Source: Rhizobium sp. S152 | GTDB lineage: Bacteria; Pseudomonadota; Alphaproteobacteria; Rhizobiales; Rhizobiaceae | Reading direction: 5' to 3' | DNA length: 45,477 nt | NCBI RefSeq assembly: GCF_030380735.1 | Contig: NZ_JAUDRZ010000012.1 | Location: 1-45,477 of the forward strand | Shown: positions 31,983-41,150 of the stretch, piece after piece | Position numbering within the stretch: position 1 is the stretch's first letter | How the letters are laid out: the number at the start of each line of letters is the position of its first letter | The notes under the pieces: model-generated | The model's database searches: none | Seen by the model: only the letters and a program-made list of their open reading frames with translations | Told to the model about the DNA's origin: nothing | Position numbers and translations under genes: made by a program

Positions 31983-33356
31983 GTGAGTCGACTTGTCATC
32001 GTATCCAATCGCGTGCCTGCCGCGAAAAAAGGCGGAGCGGCAGCGGGAGGACTTGCCGTTGCGCTTGAAGCCGCGTTGCAGAAGCGTGGAGGCATCTGGA
32101 TGGGCTGGTCCGGGAATTCGAGCGGCGAAAACGAGCCGGGACAATTGTCGCTGCAGGAAGACGGCAAGATCACCTATGCCCTGACGGACCTGACAGAAAA
32201 GGACGTGGAGGAATATTATTTCGGCTTCGCGAACCGCGTGCTCTGGCCGATCTGTCACTACCGCCTCGACCTCGCGGAATATGGCCGCAAGGAGATGGCC
32301 GGCTATTTCCGCGTCAACCGCTTCTTCGCGCACCGCCTGGCGCCGCTGCTGGAGCCCGACGACACGATCTGGATCCACGACTACCATCTGATCCCGCTTG
32401 CCGCGGAGCTGAGGCAGATGGGCATCAAGAACAGGATCGGCTTCTTCCACCATATTCCCTGGCCGCCTGCCGACGTGCTGGCCACCATGCCTGTTCACGA
32501 GGAGATCATGCGCGGGCTTGCCGCTTACGACCTCGTCGGCTTCCAGACCGATTACGACCTTGAAAACTTCGCCGGCTGCCTGCGGCGCGAGGAGATGGGT
32601 GATGCGATCGGCGACGGCAAGTTCACCGCCGGCGACAAGGTCTTCAAGGGCGGTGCCTACGGCATCGGCATCGAGACCGAGGCCTTCGCGGAGTTCGCGC
32701 GCAAGGCGGTCAGCCACGCCATGGTGCACAAGGCGCGCCAGAGCATCGAGGGGCGCGAACTGATCATCGGCGTCGACCGTCTCGACTATTCCAAGGGGCT
32801 GACGCAGCGCATCGACGCCTTCGAACGCTTCGTGAAGACCAATCCCGCGCATCAAAGCAACGTCACCTATCTGCAGGTGACGCCGAAATCCCGCTCGGAG
32901 GTGCCGGAATACGAACAGATGCAGCGCACGGTGGCCGAGCAGGCCGGTCGCGTCAACGGCGCGCTCGGAACCGTTGACTGGGTGCCGATCCGCTACATCA
33001 ACCGGTCGCTGAGCCGGCCGATCCTCGCCGGCCTCTACCGGCTCGCCAAGGTCGGGCTGGTGACGCCACTCAGGGATGGGATGAACCTGGTTGCCAAGGA
33101 ATATGTCGCCGCCCAGGACCCCGAAGATCCCGGCGTTCTGGTGCTGTCGCGCTTCGCCGGCGCCGCCCGCGAACTGAAGGGGGCGCTGCTGGTCAATCCC
33201 TACGATATAGAGGGCACGGCCAATGCGATTGCACGGGCACTCAACATGCCGCTCGAGGAGCGCCAGGAGCGCTGGCGCAGGATGATGGACTACCTCCTTG
33301 TCCACGACGTATCGCAGTGGTGCGACGACTTCCTGCAGGATCTGAAGGCCGCCTGA
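31983..33356 (+). CDS. otsA: Trehalose-6-phosphate synthase (GT20)
   Basis: 457 residues from GTG 31983, supported by AAAGGAA six bases upstream and by the family start SRLVIVSNRV. It joins UDP-glucose to glucose-6-phosphate. Motifs: GGLAVALEAAL with the N-terminal Gly-rich donor loop, WIHDYHLIPLA near 120, FFHHIPWPP, GVDRLDYSKGL near 255, and PLRDGMNLVAKEY near 360. Forms an operon with otsB. A 45-bp GC-rich hairpin follows before the choline-sulfatase gene. Confidence 0.96.
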   Translation: MSRLVIVSNRVPAAKKGGAAAGGLAVALEAALQKRGGIWMGWSGNSSGENEPGQLSLQEDGKITYALTDLTEKDVEEYYFGFANRVLWPICHYRLDLAEYGRKEMAGYFRVNRFFAHRLAPLLEPDDTIWIHDYHLIPLAAELRQMGIKNRIGFFHHIPWPPADVLATMPVHEEIMRGLAAYDLVGFQTDYDLENFAGCLRREEMGDAIGDGKFTAGDKVFKGGAYGIGIETEAFAEFARKAVSHAMVHKARQSIEGRELIIGVDRLDYSKGLTQRIDAFERFVKTNPAHQSNVTYLQVTPKSRSEVPEYEQMQRTVAEQAGRVNGALGTVDWVPIRYINRSLSRPILAGLYRLAKVGLVTPLRDGMNLVAKEYVAAQDPEDPGVLVLSRFAGAARELKGALLVNPYDIEGTANAIARALNMPLEERQERWRRMMDYLLVHDVSQWCDDFLQDLKAA

Positions 33357-33430
33357 AACGGCCGTCGCAAATAATAGGTTGAACAGCGCAACCGTTCTCG
33401 TCTTGCACTGCGGCTTGCCTTAAAAGAAAC

Positions 33431-33475
33431 GAAGCATCCGGATGCCGGGCGCTTCGAGCGCGCCGGCATCGCTTC
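33431..33475 (+). terminator. GC-rich hairpin after otsA
   Basis: Nested inverted repeat: GAAGC (33431-33435) with GCTTC (33471-33475) outside, GATGCCGG (33441-33448) with CCGGCATC (33463-33470) inside, and GCGC-TTCGA-GCGC at the tip. It lies 74 bp past the otsA stop; the following bases TTTC give only a weak T-run. Probable terminator or mRNA-stabilising structure. Confidence 0.55.
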
Positions 33476-33493
33476 TTTCGCAAGGACCCACGC

Positions 33494-35008
33494 ATGGCGC
33501 GCCCGAATTTCCTCATCCTGATGGTCGACCAGTATAACGGGACGCTGTTTCCCGACGGGCCGGCCGAGTTTCTACACGCGCCGCATCTGAAAGCCCTCGC
33601 GAAGCGCTCCGTTCGCTTTGCCAACACCTATACGGCAAGCCCGCTCTGCGCGCCGGCGCGGGCCTCCTTCATGTCCGGCCAGCTGCCGAGCCGTACCCGC
33701 GTCTACGACAACGCCGCAGAATTCGCCTCCGACATCCCGACATTTGCACATCATCTCAGAGCAGCCGGCTATCACACAGCGCTTTCGGGCAAGATGCACT
33801 TCGTCGGCCCAGACCAGCTGCACGGGTTCGAGGAGCGGCTGACAACGGATATCTACCCGGCCGATTTCGGCTGGACGCCCGACTACACCAAGCCCGGCGA
33901 GCGCATCGACTGGTGGTACCACAATCTCGGCTCGGTGACCGGCGCCGGTGTCGCCGAGATCACCAACCAGATGGAATATGACGACGAGGTCGCCTACAAC
34001 GCGACCCGCAAGCTCTATGACCTCTCGCGCCGGCAGGACGATCGTCCCTGGTGCCTGACGGTGAGCTTCACGCATCCGCACGATCCCTATGTGGCGCGCC
34101 GCAAGTTCTGGGACCTCTATGAAGATTGCCATCATCTTGATCCTGAGGTCGGCACGATCCCGTTCGAGGAGCAGGACGAGCATTCGCAGCGGCTCTTGAA
34201 GGCCTGCGACTACGACGCCTTCGAGATCACCCGCGAGCAGGTGCGCAATGCGCGGCGCGGCTACTTCGCCAATATCTCCTATATCGACGAGAAGGTCGGC
34301 GAATTGCTCGATGTGCTGGAGCGCGGGCGCATGGCCGAGGATACCGTCATCCTTTTCGTCTCCGACCATGGCGACATGCTGGGCGAGCGCGGGCTGTGGT
34401 TCAAGATGTGCTTCTTTGACGGTTCGGCACGGGTGCCGCTTTCGATATCGGTACCCGGCTGGGAGCCCAAGCTGATCAGCCAGCCGGTGTCGACGCTGGA
34501 CGTCACGCCGACGCTGGCCGCGCTTGCGGGCATCGATATCGCCAAGCTGAAACCCTGGACCGACGGCGAGGATCTGACGCCGCTTGCAACAGGTACGGGC
34601 GGACGCGGCCCGGTGCCGATGGAATACGCGGCCGAGGGTTCGATCGCGCCGCTGGTCGGGCTGCGCGACGGCAAGTACAAGCTGACGCTCTGCGATGCCG
34701 ACGCGCCGATGCTGTTCGATCTCGACGCCGATCCGAAGGAATTGAAAAACCTCGCTGCTGATCCCGCCTATGCCGAGACGCTGGCACATCTGACGGCACA
34801 GGCAAACGCGCGCTGGAACCTGAAGACCTTCGACGCAGCCGTGCGCGAAAGCCAGGCGCGACGCTGGGTGGTCTATGAGGCGCTGCGCAACGGCGCCTAC
34901 TATCCCTGGGATTACCAGCCGCTGCAGAAGGCTTCGGAGCGCTACATGCGCAACCACATGGATTTGAACGTGCTGGAGGAAAACCAGCGCTATCCGCGCG
35001 GCGAGTGA
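33494..35008 (+). CDS. betC: Choline-sulfatase
   Basis: 504 residues, type I sulfatase. The formylglycine-forming motif C-x-P-x-R is at Cys52-Arg56 (LCAPARASF); the metal residues Asp12 near the N-terminus (LMVDQYN) and SDHGDMLGE near residue 290 are in place. The C-terminal extension with RNGAYYPWDYQP and HMDLNVLEENQRYPR is typical of BetC and distinguishes it from other sulfatases. It frees choline from choline-O-sulfate for glycine-betaine synthesis. It stands without betA, betB or betI in this window, next to the trehalose genes, both fitting osmoprotection. Confidence 0.9.
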   Translation: MARPNFLILMVDQYNGTLFPDGPAEFLHAPHLKALAKRSVRFANTYTASPLCAPARASFMSGQLPSRTRVYDNAAEFASDIPTFAHHLRAAGYHTALSGKMHFVGPDQLHGFEERLTTDIYPADFGWTPDYTKPGERIDWWYHNLGSVTGAGVAEITNQMEYDDEVAYNATRKLYDLSRRQDDRPWCLTVSFTHPHDPYVARRKFWDLYEDCHHLDPEVGTIPFEEQDEHSQRLLKACDYDAFEITREQVRNARRGYFANISYIDEKVGELLDVLERGRMAEDTVILFVSDHGDMLGERGLWFKMCFFDGSARVPLSISVPGWEPKLISQPVSTLDVTPTLAALAGIDIAKLKPWTDGEDLTPLATGTGGRGPVPMEYAAEGSIAPLVGLRDGKYKLTLCDADAPMLFDLDADPKELKNLAADPAYAETLAHLTAQANARWNLKTFDAAVRESQARRWVVYEALRNGAYYPWDYQPLQKASERYMRNHMDLNVLEENQRYPRGE

Positions 35009-35065
35009 GATTGCCGTTTCGGTGGCGAGACGCTAAGTTCCGCCATCGAAACAGGGAGAAAACTC

Positions 35066-35275
35066 ATGAAAATCAGCGCTCGCAACCGCCTCAAGGGCAA
35101 GGTCGTCGAGATCACGCTCGGCGCCACGACGGCGCATGTGCGCATCGATATTGGCGGCGGCTCGATCGTGACGTCGTCGATCACTAACGAGGCGGTCAAG
35201 GAACTCGGGCTGACCGTCGGCTCCGACGCTTATGCCGTGGTCAAGGCCTCCGACGTGATGGTCGCCGTCGACTGA
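35066..35275 (+). CDS. Single-domain molybdenum-pterin binding protein (molbindin, TOBE domain)
   Basis: 69 residues making one TOBE/Mop domain. The pattern ISARNRLKGKVVEITLGATT, followed by VTSSITNEAVKELGL and AYAVVKASDVMVAVD, is characteristic of molbindins, small cytosolic proteins that bind molybdate as oligomers. A GGGAGA ribosome site precedes the ATG. It is downstream of betC by 57 bp and convergent with trmO (1 bp between the stops). No molybdate transporter is in the window. Confidence 0.88.
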   Translation: MKISARNRLKGKVVEITLGATTAHVRIDIGGGSIVTSSITNEAVKELGLTVGSDAYAVVKASDVMVAVD

Positions 35276-35800
35276 TCACGCCTTCTGGCAATAATGGGTC
35301 GTGCCGTCGTCGCCCGTCTGGAAATCGCCAGGCTGCGGCGGCGCGATCGGTTTGAACAGAGTGCGATCCGGCTTCAGGTCGAGCAACGGCGTGCCGTCGA
35401 GGCAATCCATACCGCGCACCAGAAGCGTCGATCCCTCCACGGCCTCCAGCTTGACGATCGATGTGCCGATCGGATTAGGGCGGACGGGGGAACGGAGCGA
35501 GAAGGTGCCGTGGACCTTGCCCGAATTGGCCGGGCTCTGGAGCACGAGGTCGCGGCGGGAGCGATCCAGCCAGTATAGGATTTCCAACCGCTCGAAGGCC
35601 TCGACGCCCTGCAGCGCCTGCGTCCAGGGTTCGAATATCTCGATCCGGCAGATCGGCCCGTCGTGGCGGCCCTGACGTGGCGTCTCTCCGCGCTGGCGCC
35701 AGGGTGTATGGACACGGCCGATGAAGACCAGGCCGGCGTCGGTCGGCGCCGGAGCATTCACCGCCACTTCGTTTTTCCGGATTTCGTTTTCCCTGACCAT
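35276..35800 (-). CDS. trmO: tRNA (adenine(37)-N6)-methyltransferase TrmO (TsaA family)
   Basis: 174 residues from ATG 35800, with AGGAG six bases upstream. TrmO adds a methyl group to the N6-threonylcarbamoyladenosine at position 37 of tRNA-Thr. Family marks: IGRVHTPW near the N-terminus, FSLRSPVRPNPIGTSIVKL near 110-128, and CLDGTPLLDLKPD near 143. A longer frame to 35833 lacks the ribosome site. Downstream of prfC (35855) on the same strand by 54 bp, so the two may be cotranscribed. Confidence 0.88.
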   Translation of the reverse strand: MVRENEIRKNEVAVNAPAPTDAGLVFIGRVHTPWRQRGETPRQGRHDGPICRIEIFEPWTQALQGVEAFERLEILYWLDRSRRDLVLQSPANSGKVHGTFSLRSPVRPNPIGTSIVKLEAVEGSTLLVRGMDCLDGTPLLDLKPDRTLFKPIAPPQPGDFQTGDDGTTHYCQKA

Positions 35801-35854
35801 GCGGCACTCCTGTTTGGGAGAGCAGTATTGCATGGCGTTATATCCGATGAAATA

Positions 35855-37438
35855 TCACGCCGCCTTGGCGACGTGATATTCCTTGATGGCGACCATCTTG
35901 ATCGCCGGGAAGCGTTCGGATTCGTAGCGCAGCGAGAAGCTGTCCTGCGCCAGGAAGACCGGGTCGCCGTCGAGGTCGCGGGCGATGTCGCCGCGCTTGA
36001 CGTTCAGGAACTTGTCGAGCTCGGCCGGCTGGTCGGACGAGATCCAGCGGCAGACGGAGAAGCGCGACATTTCGAACGAGACCGGCAGCGTGTATTCGGC
36101 CGACAGGCGTTCCTTCAGAACGTCGAGCTGCAGCGCACCGACGACACCAACGATAGCCGGCGAACCATCTTCCGGGGAAAAGAGCTGAACGACGCCCTCT
36201 TCGGCCATCTGCTGCAGGGCTTCCTTGAGCTTCTTCGCCTTCATCGCGTCTTCCAGGCGCACGCGGCGCAGGATTTCCGGCGAGAAGTTCGGCACGCCCT
36301 GGAACACCAGCGCCTCGCCTTCGGTCAGCGTATCGCCGATCCTGAGCGTTCCGTGGTTCGGGATGCCGACGACGTCGCCGGCGAAGGCGGTGTCGGCCAG
36401 CTGACGCTGCGAGGCGAAGAAGAACTGCGGCGCCGTGAGGCCGAGCTGCTTGCCGGTGCGGGCGAGACGCGCCTTCATGCCGCGCTCCAGCTTGCCTGAG
36501 CAGATGCGGGCAAAGGCGATGCGGTCGCGGTGGTTGGGGTCCATGTTGGCCTGGATCTTGAAGACGAAGGCCGTCATCTTGTCTTCGGCGGCATGCACGG
36601 TCCTGACATCGGCAATCTGGTCGCGCGGCGGCGGCGCGAACTCGCCGAGCGCGTTGATGAGATCGCGAACACCGAAATTGCGCAGCGCCGAGCCGAAGAA
36701 AACAGGCGTCAGGTGGCCTTCGAGGAAAGCCTTGCGGTCGAACGGGCGGCAGGCCTCGATCGCCAGTTCCGTCTCGTCGACGAAGGCCGAGCGCTCGTTT
36801 TCCGGCAGGCGGTCGGCAACGGCCTGCGGGCCGTTAACCTTGGTGGGCGTCACTTCGGTATCGGAGCCGCGCACCGTGTTGTCGGCAAGGTGATAGGAAC
36901 CGCAGAAGGTCTTGGAGCGGCCGATCGGCCAGGTGACCGGGGCGGTGTCCAGCGCCAGCTTCTCCTCGACCTCATCCAGGATCTCGAAGGGATCGCGGCT
37001 TTCGCGGTCCATCTTGTTGATGAAGGTGATGATCGGGATGTCGCGCATGCGGCAGACTTCGAAGAGCTTCAGCGTTCTGGGCTCGATACCCTTGGCGGCG
37101 TCGATGACCATGACGGCGGCATCGACAGCCGTCAGCGTGCGGTAGGTGTCGTCCGCGAAGTCTTCGTGACCGGGCGTATCGAGAATGTTGAAGACATTGC
37201 CTTCGTACTCGAAGGTCATCACCGAGGTGACGACCGAGATGCCGCGCTCGCGCTCGATCTTCATCCAGTCCGACCGGGTCTGGATGCGATCCTTCTTCGC
37301 CTTGACTTCGCCGGCGAGCTGAATGGCGCCGCCGAACAGCAGCAGCTTTTCGGTGAGCGTCGTCTTGCCCGCGTCCGGGTGGGCGATAATAGCGAATGTG
37401 CGGCGGCGGGAAACCGCCTCTGCGAGACTTTCGGCCAT
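35855..37438 (-). CDS. prfC: Peptide chain release factor 3 (RF3)
   Basis: 527 residues, matching E. coli RF3 (529). It is a GTPase that removes RF1/RF2 from the ribosome after termination. G1 motif HPDAGKTT (20-27), switch II DTPGHEDF, G4 NKMD, then the RF3-specific domains with TDFVF-like and FQVGPLQFDV-like counterparts (here GVVGALQLDVL). ATG 37438 is chosen because RF3 proteins start MAES/MxxxEV..RRTFAIIAHPDAGKT at this distance; the longer frame to 37582 adds unrelated residues. Divergent from dut, 90 bp apart. Confidence 0.96.
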   Translation of the reverse strand: MAESLAEAVSRRRTFAIIAHPDAGKTTLTEKLLLFGGAIQLAGEVKAKKDRIQTRSDWMKIERERGISVVTSVMTFEYEGNVFNILDTPGHEDFADDTYRTLTAVDAAVMVIDAAKGIEPRTLKLFEVCRMRDIPIITFINKMDRESRDPFEILDEVEEKLALDTAPVTWPIGRSKTFCGSYHLADNTVRGSDTEVTPTKVNGPQAVADRLPENERSAFVDETELAIEACRPFDRKAFLEGHLTPVFFGSALRNFGVRDLINALGEFAPPPRDQIADVRTVHAAEDKMTAFVFKIQANMDPNHRDRIAFARICSGKLERGMKARLARTGKQLGLTAPQFFFASQRQLADTAFAGDVVGIPNHGTLRIGDTLTEGEALVFQGVPNFSPEILRRVRLEDAMKAKKLKEALQQMAEEGVVQLFSPEDGSPAIVGVVGALQLDVLKERLSAEYTLPVSFEMSRFSVCRWISSDQPAELDKFLNVKRGDIARDLDGDPVFLAQDSFSLRYESERFPAIKMVAIKEYHVAKAA

Positions 37439-37528
37439 GCTATGAATCCTGTGGAGTTGCGGCGTATCTAGCGATTTAGGCGCCGCTTTGCAATTGACCT
37501 TGGCCTTGCGGGGGCAAAGTAATGGCGC

Positions 37529-37999
37529 ATGACCATTCACACCGACACCCGCCCGACCCTCAATCTCCTGCGTCTCACCCATGGCGAAGGCATCGAGCTG
37601 CCCGCCTATGAAACCAAGGGTGCCGCCGGCATGGACCTGCGCGCCGCCGTAGACGACGGTGCGCCGATGGTGCTTGCATCAGGCAAGCGCGCGCTGGTGC
37701 CGACCGGGCTGATCTTCGAGATACCCGAGGGCTTCGAGGGCCAGATCCGCCCGCGCTCCGGCCTCGCCTTCAAGAACGGCATCACCTGCCTCAACACGCC
37801 AGGCACGATCGACAGCGATTATCGCGGCGAAGTGAAGGTGTTGCTGATCAATCTCGGTGAGGAGCCGTTCGAGATCACCCGCGGCATGCGGATCGCCCAG
37901 ATGGTGATCGCTCCGGTCACTCAGGCACGTGTGGCAGAGATCACCGAGGCGAGCACGACGGCGCGCGGTGCCGGCGGCTTCGGCTCTACGGGCATGTGA
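37529..37999 (+). CDS. dut: dUTP diphosphatase (dUTPase)
   Basis: 156 residues, trimeric dUTPase. The five motifs are seen in order: GAAGMDLRA (1), [12 protein letters not shown] (2), [15 protein letters not shown] (3, with the catalytic Asp), [10 protein letters not shown] (4) and the C-terminal arm [10 protein letters not shown] (5). It hydrolyses dUTP to dUMP and keeps uracil out of DNA. Its stop shares a base with the next start (TGATG), so translation is probably coupled to the GNAT gene. Confidence 0.97.
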   Translation: MTIHTDTRPTLNLLRLTHGEGIELPAYETKGAAGMDLRAAVDDGAPMVLASGKRALVPTGLIFEIPEGFEGQIRPRSGLAFKNGITCLNTPGTIDSDYRGEVKVLLINLGEEPFEITRGMRIAQMVIAPVTQARVAEITEASTTARGAGGFGSTGM

Positions 38000-38898
38000 T
38001 GGACAAGGCGACCGATAGCTCCGGCCTCATCTTCCGGCAGGACTATTTCGCCGACGACAAGGCCTGGGCGGCGCTGGTGTCGCTTCTCGCTGACACATTC
38101 GGCATCGATCTCGACCCGCTGAAGCGCCTCGGCGGTGCCGATCCCTCCAGCATGCCCTTTGGCTGGTTCGACGAGAGCGGCCTTCTGGCCGCCAATCTCT
38201 CGGCCTTCGCCATGCCGATCGTCATCAGCGGCCGCAAAGTCAACGCTGCCGGCCTGCAATCGGGCGCCGTGCGGCCGCCATGGCGTGGGCGCGGGCTTTA
38301 TCGCGACGTGACCCACAAGGCGCTCGACTGGTGCGCGGTCGAGGGTTTCGAGGCGATCGTGCTCTACACGGACAAGCCTGATCTCTACACGCCCTATGGC
38401 TTCCGCTCGCTGCCGATGCATCTCTATGCCGGCGCGGCGCCGGAGCCCGCGATGGGCGCCATGCCGGCGCGGACGCTCGACCCATGGAAGCCCGAGGATC
38501 TTGCGCTGCTGCAGCGGGCGCTGAAATCCCGCACGCCGGTGTCAGATGCTCTCGCGGTTTGCGAGAGCGCGGCGATGTTCCTGATCAACACGCAGTTCGA
38601 TCCGGATGTGAAGCTGAGCTGGCTTGAAGACCGGCAGGCGGTGATCGCCTGGAAGGTGGGGGACGACAACACGTTCGTGCTGTCGGATATCATCGCTTCG
38701 ACCATCCCGACGCTTGAGACCATTCTCGGAGGCCTCGGCATCGCGCCGCTAGCGGTCGAGGTTCTGTTTTCGCCTGATAAGCTCGGCTGGCAGGGCGAGG
38801 CGCGGGCGCTTGACGGCGGCACTGAGTTCATGATCCGCACCGATCTCGACATCAGCCTTGAGCGGCCGGCGATGCTTTCGCCGATGGCGGATTTCTGA
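37999..38898 (+). CDS. GNAT-family N-acetyltransferase (Eis-like)
   Basis: 299 residues from ATG 37999 (GTG 37996 is also in frame). The central GNAT segment SGAVRPPWRGRGLYRDVTHK contains the Q/RxxGxG/A-type acetyl-CoA loop (RPPWRGRGL), followed by the YTDKPDLYTPYGFR segment that often marks the acetyl-CoA tail region; a C-terminal domain of ~130 residues follows, as in Eis-like proteins. Start overlaps the dut stop. The acceptor is not known. Confidence 0.8.
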   Translation: MDKATDSSGLIFRQDYFADDKAWAALVSLLADTFGIDLDPLKRLGGADPSSMPFGWFDESGLLAANLSAFAMPIVISGRKVNAAGLQSGAVRPPWRGRGLYRDVTHKALDWCAVEGFEAIVLYTDKPDLYTPYGFRSLPMHLYAGAAPEPAMGAMPARTLDPWKPEDLALLQRALKSRTPVSDALAVCESAAMFLINTQFDPDVKLSWLEDRQAVIAWKVGDDNTFVLSDIIASTIPTLETILGGLGIAPLAVEVLFSPDKLGWQGEARALDGGTEFMIRTDLDISLERPAMLSPMADF

Positions 38899-38902
38899 GC
38901 TT

Positions 38903-39361
38903 TCAGCTCAGCGGCGGCAGGCGGCGCTTTACCGGCGAGGCCTTCACCATCGACGTGCTGGTCTCGGCCTTTTCCGCGACCTTGTCCAAAATCGTGTCCA
39001 GCTGCGCCATGGAGCGAACGACGAGGCGGGCGACGAAGCAATCATCGCCGGTGACCTTATCGCATTCGACGAACTCCGGCGTCTCCTGGATGATGCGCTC
39101 CACCACATGCAGCTGCCCCGGCAGCGGCCGGACGCGGACGATCGCCTGCAGGGGATAGCCGAGGGCCGTGGGATCGATATCCACGGTGAAAGCGGAAATG
39201 ACGCCGCGCTCCTCCAGCCGGCGCAGGCGCTCGCCGGCGCTTGGCGAAGAGAGGCCGGCTGCCTGCGCAAGCTCCTTCAGCGACATGCGCGCATCGGCGG
39301 CCAGCGCCTCGAGAATGCGACGGTCGATATCGTCGAGATCATTGTTAGGTTGAACGCTCAT
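38903..39361 (-). CDS. Lrp/AsnC-family transcriptional regulator
   Basis: 152 residues. The N-terminal winged helix begins DLDDIDRRILEALAADARMS and continues KELAQAAGLSSPSAGERLRRLE, with the family's LEERGVI; the C-terminal RAM domain (ALGYPLQAIVRV onward) binds amino acids. It is divergent from the DMT transporter gene at 39464 with a 102-bp AT-rich gap, the usual layout of an Lrp-type regulator and an amino-acid exporter. Effector unknown. Confidence 0.9.
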   Translation of the reverse strand: MSVQPNNDLDDIDRRILEALAADARMSLKELAQAAGLSSPSAGERLRRLEERGVISAFTVDIDPTALGYPLQAIVRVRPLPGQLHVVERIIQETPEFVECDKVTGDDCFVARLVVRSMAQLDTILDKVAEKAETSTSMVKASPVKRRLPPLS

Positions 39362-39463
39362 TTCGCCTCACAATGAAAGAGGAAAGCCGCCATTCGGCGC
39401 TTCAAGATTATATAAATGGCGCGTGGGCCGCAATATTCTCGCTCTCATTAACGGGAGGCAGGA

Positions 39464-40369
39464 ATGCGACAGGATATACGCAACGGCAGCATGCAGATGA
39501 CCGCGGCGATGCTGATTTCGGGGACGATCGGCTGGTTCGTCGTGATGTCGGGGCAACCCGTCAGCGGCGTCGTCTTCTGGCGCTGCCTGTTCGGGGCGAT
39601 CAGCCTGCTCGTCGTCTGCGCGGCGATGGGATTGCTGAAGCCCGGGACGATCGGGCTGCGGGCCTTTGCGATCGCCGTGTTCGGCGGCATCGCGATCGTG
39701 CTCAACTGGCTGCTGCTCTTCGGCGCCTATGGCCATACCTCCATCTCGGTCGCGACCACCGTCTACAACACGCAGCCCTTCATGTTGCTCGGGCTCGGCG
39801 CCCTGTTTCTCGGCGACAGGATCACAGCGGCGAAGCTGTTCTGGCTGGTGCTGGCATTCATCGGCATGATAGGGATTGTCGAGGACAAGCCGCAGGTGGC
39901 GGGCGCCGGCGGCGGCTATGCCACCGGCATTGCCATGGCGCTAGGCGCGGCCTTCTTCTATGCGCTGGCGGCGCTGGCCGCGAAATGGCTGAAGGGCACG
40001 CCGCCGCATCTGATCGCGCTGATCCAGGTTTCGACCGGTGTCGTGATGCTGGCACCGATCACCGACTTTTCCGCCCTGCCCGGTGAAACCCAAACATGGT
40101 CGCTGCTGGTGACGCTGGGCGTGGTGCATACGGGGCTGATGTATGTACTGCTTTACAGCGCAATCCAGAAGCTTCCGATCTACCTGACCGGTGCGCTATC
40201 CTTCCTCTACCCGATCGCGGCGATCGTGGTCGACCGGGTCGCCTTCGGCCATGCGCTGCAGCCGCTGCAGATCGCCGGCGCCGCCATCATTCTTCTGGCG
40301 GCGGCGGGCATGAACCTTGGCTGGACGCCCGCGCGGCTGAAAGGTGTGCTGCGGGGCGTCCGGGCCTGA
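39464..40369 (+). CDS. DMT-superfamily (EamA) transporter
   Basis: 301 residues with about ten hydrophobic segments. The start MQMTAAMLISGTIGWFVVMS and the second-repeat SVATTVYNTQPFMLLGLGAL are typical EamA segments. A GGGAGG site lies before ATG 39464. Divergent from an Lrp/AsnC-type regulator, which probably controls it and suggests an amino acid or related compound as substrate. Ends 9 bp from the convergent dps gene. Confidence 0.87.
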   Translation: MRQDIRNGSMQMTAAMLISGTIGWFVVMSGQPVSGVVFWRCLFGAISLLVVCAAMGLLKPGTIGLRAFAIAVFGGIAIVLNWLLLFGAYGHTSISVATTVYNTQPFMLLGLGALFLGDRITAAKLFWLVLAFIGMIGIVEDKPQVAGAGGGYATGIAMALGAAFFYALAALAAKWLKGTPPHLIALIQVSTGVVMLAPITDFSALPGETQTWSLLVTLGVVHTGLMYVLLYSAIQKLPIYLTGALSFLYPIAAIVVDRVAFGHALQPLQIAGAAIILLAAAGMNLGWTPARLKGVLRGVRA

Positions 40370-40378
40370 GGGCTGCGA

Positions 40379-40894
40379 TCACTTCGCCTGGCGGGTGATC
40401 TCGAAGAGGAACCAGTGGCGGCGCTCCGCCTCGTCGATCCAGTTTTCAAGAAGGCTGGTCGTGGCGACGTCGTTGTGTTCGGAGCAGACGTCGTGGGTCT
40501 CGCGCATCAGCGAGATCAGCTGGCGGTTATCGTCACGCAGTTCGGCCAGCATGTCCTCCGGCGTCACGTAATCGGCATCGTTGTCGGCGAGGCGCTGTAG
40601 GCGGCCGATGTGGCCGATGGAGCGCAGCGTCGTGCCGCCGATCTTGCGGGCGCGCTCCGCGATATCGTCGGTGATGGCGAAAATCTGGTCCGCGTGCTCG
40701 TCGAGCAGCAGGTGGTAATCGCGGAAATGCGGGCCGGACATGTGCCAGTGGAAATTCTTGGTCTTGAGATAAAGCGCGAAGGTATCGGCCAGAAGTGCCG
40801 CCAGCGCGCCGGAGATATCCTGGATTGCGTTGCTCTTCAGATCGGTCGGTGTTGCGAGCGCGGCAGTCTTGCGCTTCTCGACGGGTGTAGACAT
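40379..40894 (-). CDS. dps: Dps-family DNA-binding ferritin-like protein
   Basis: 171 residues from ATG 40894, preceded by GAAGGAGA. Dps forms a 12-subunit shell that oxidises and stores iron with peroxide and protects DNA. The ferroxidase segment NFHWHMSGPHFRDYHLL, then LDEHADQ (His49/His51, Asp65, Asp69 region) is clear. The N-terminal ~20 residues are Lys/Arg-rich (EKRKTAALATPTDLK), as in Dps proteins that bind DNA. The longer frame to 41035 has no family similarity in its extra part. Confidence 0.93.
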   Translation of the reverse strand: MSTPVEKRKTAALATPTDLKSNAIQDISGALAALLADTFALYLKTKNFHWHMSGPHFRDYHLLLDEHADQIFAITDDIAERARKIGGTTLRSIGHIGRLQRLADNDADYVTPEDMLAELRDDNRQLISLMRETHDVCSEHNDVATTSLLENWIDEAERRHWFLFEITRQAK

Positions 40895-41150
40895 GAAGTA
40901 TTCTCCTTCGCCAGATCGGCGTGATACGGGTGCCGGAACGGGTTTTCCTCCCCCAATGCGGTCGACGATGCTGACTCCGGCTACGGCCAGATCTCCGCCA
41001 CAACCGAGAACTAGCACCGCGATCCGAGGCGTCAATAGCAGGCGACTGTGACAGATTGTGCGCGCCGCTTGTCGGCAAGATCAACCGAGCCACACCCCGT
41101 TGAAACGGCCGATCAACAGGCGTAGAAGACAGGCGATTGGGAGGGTCACC

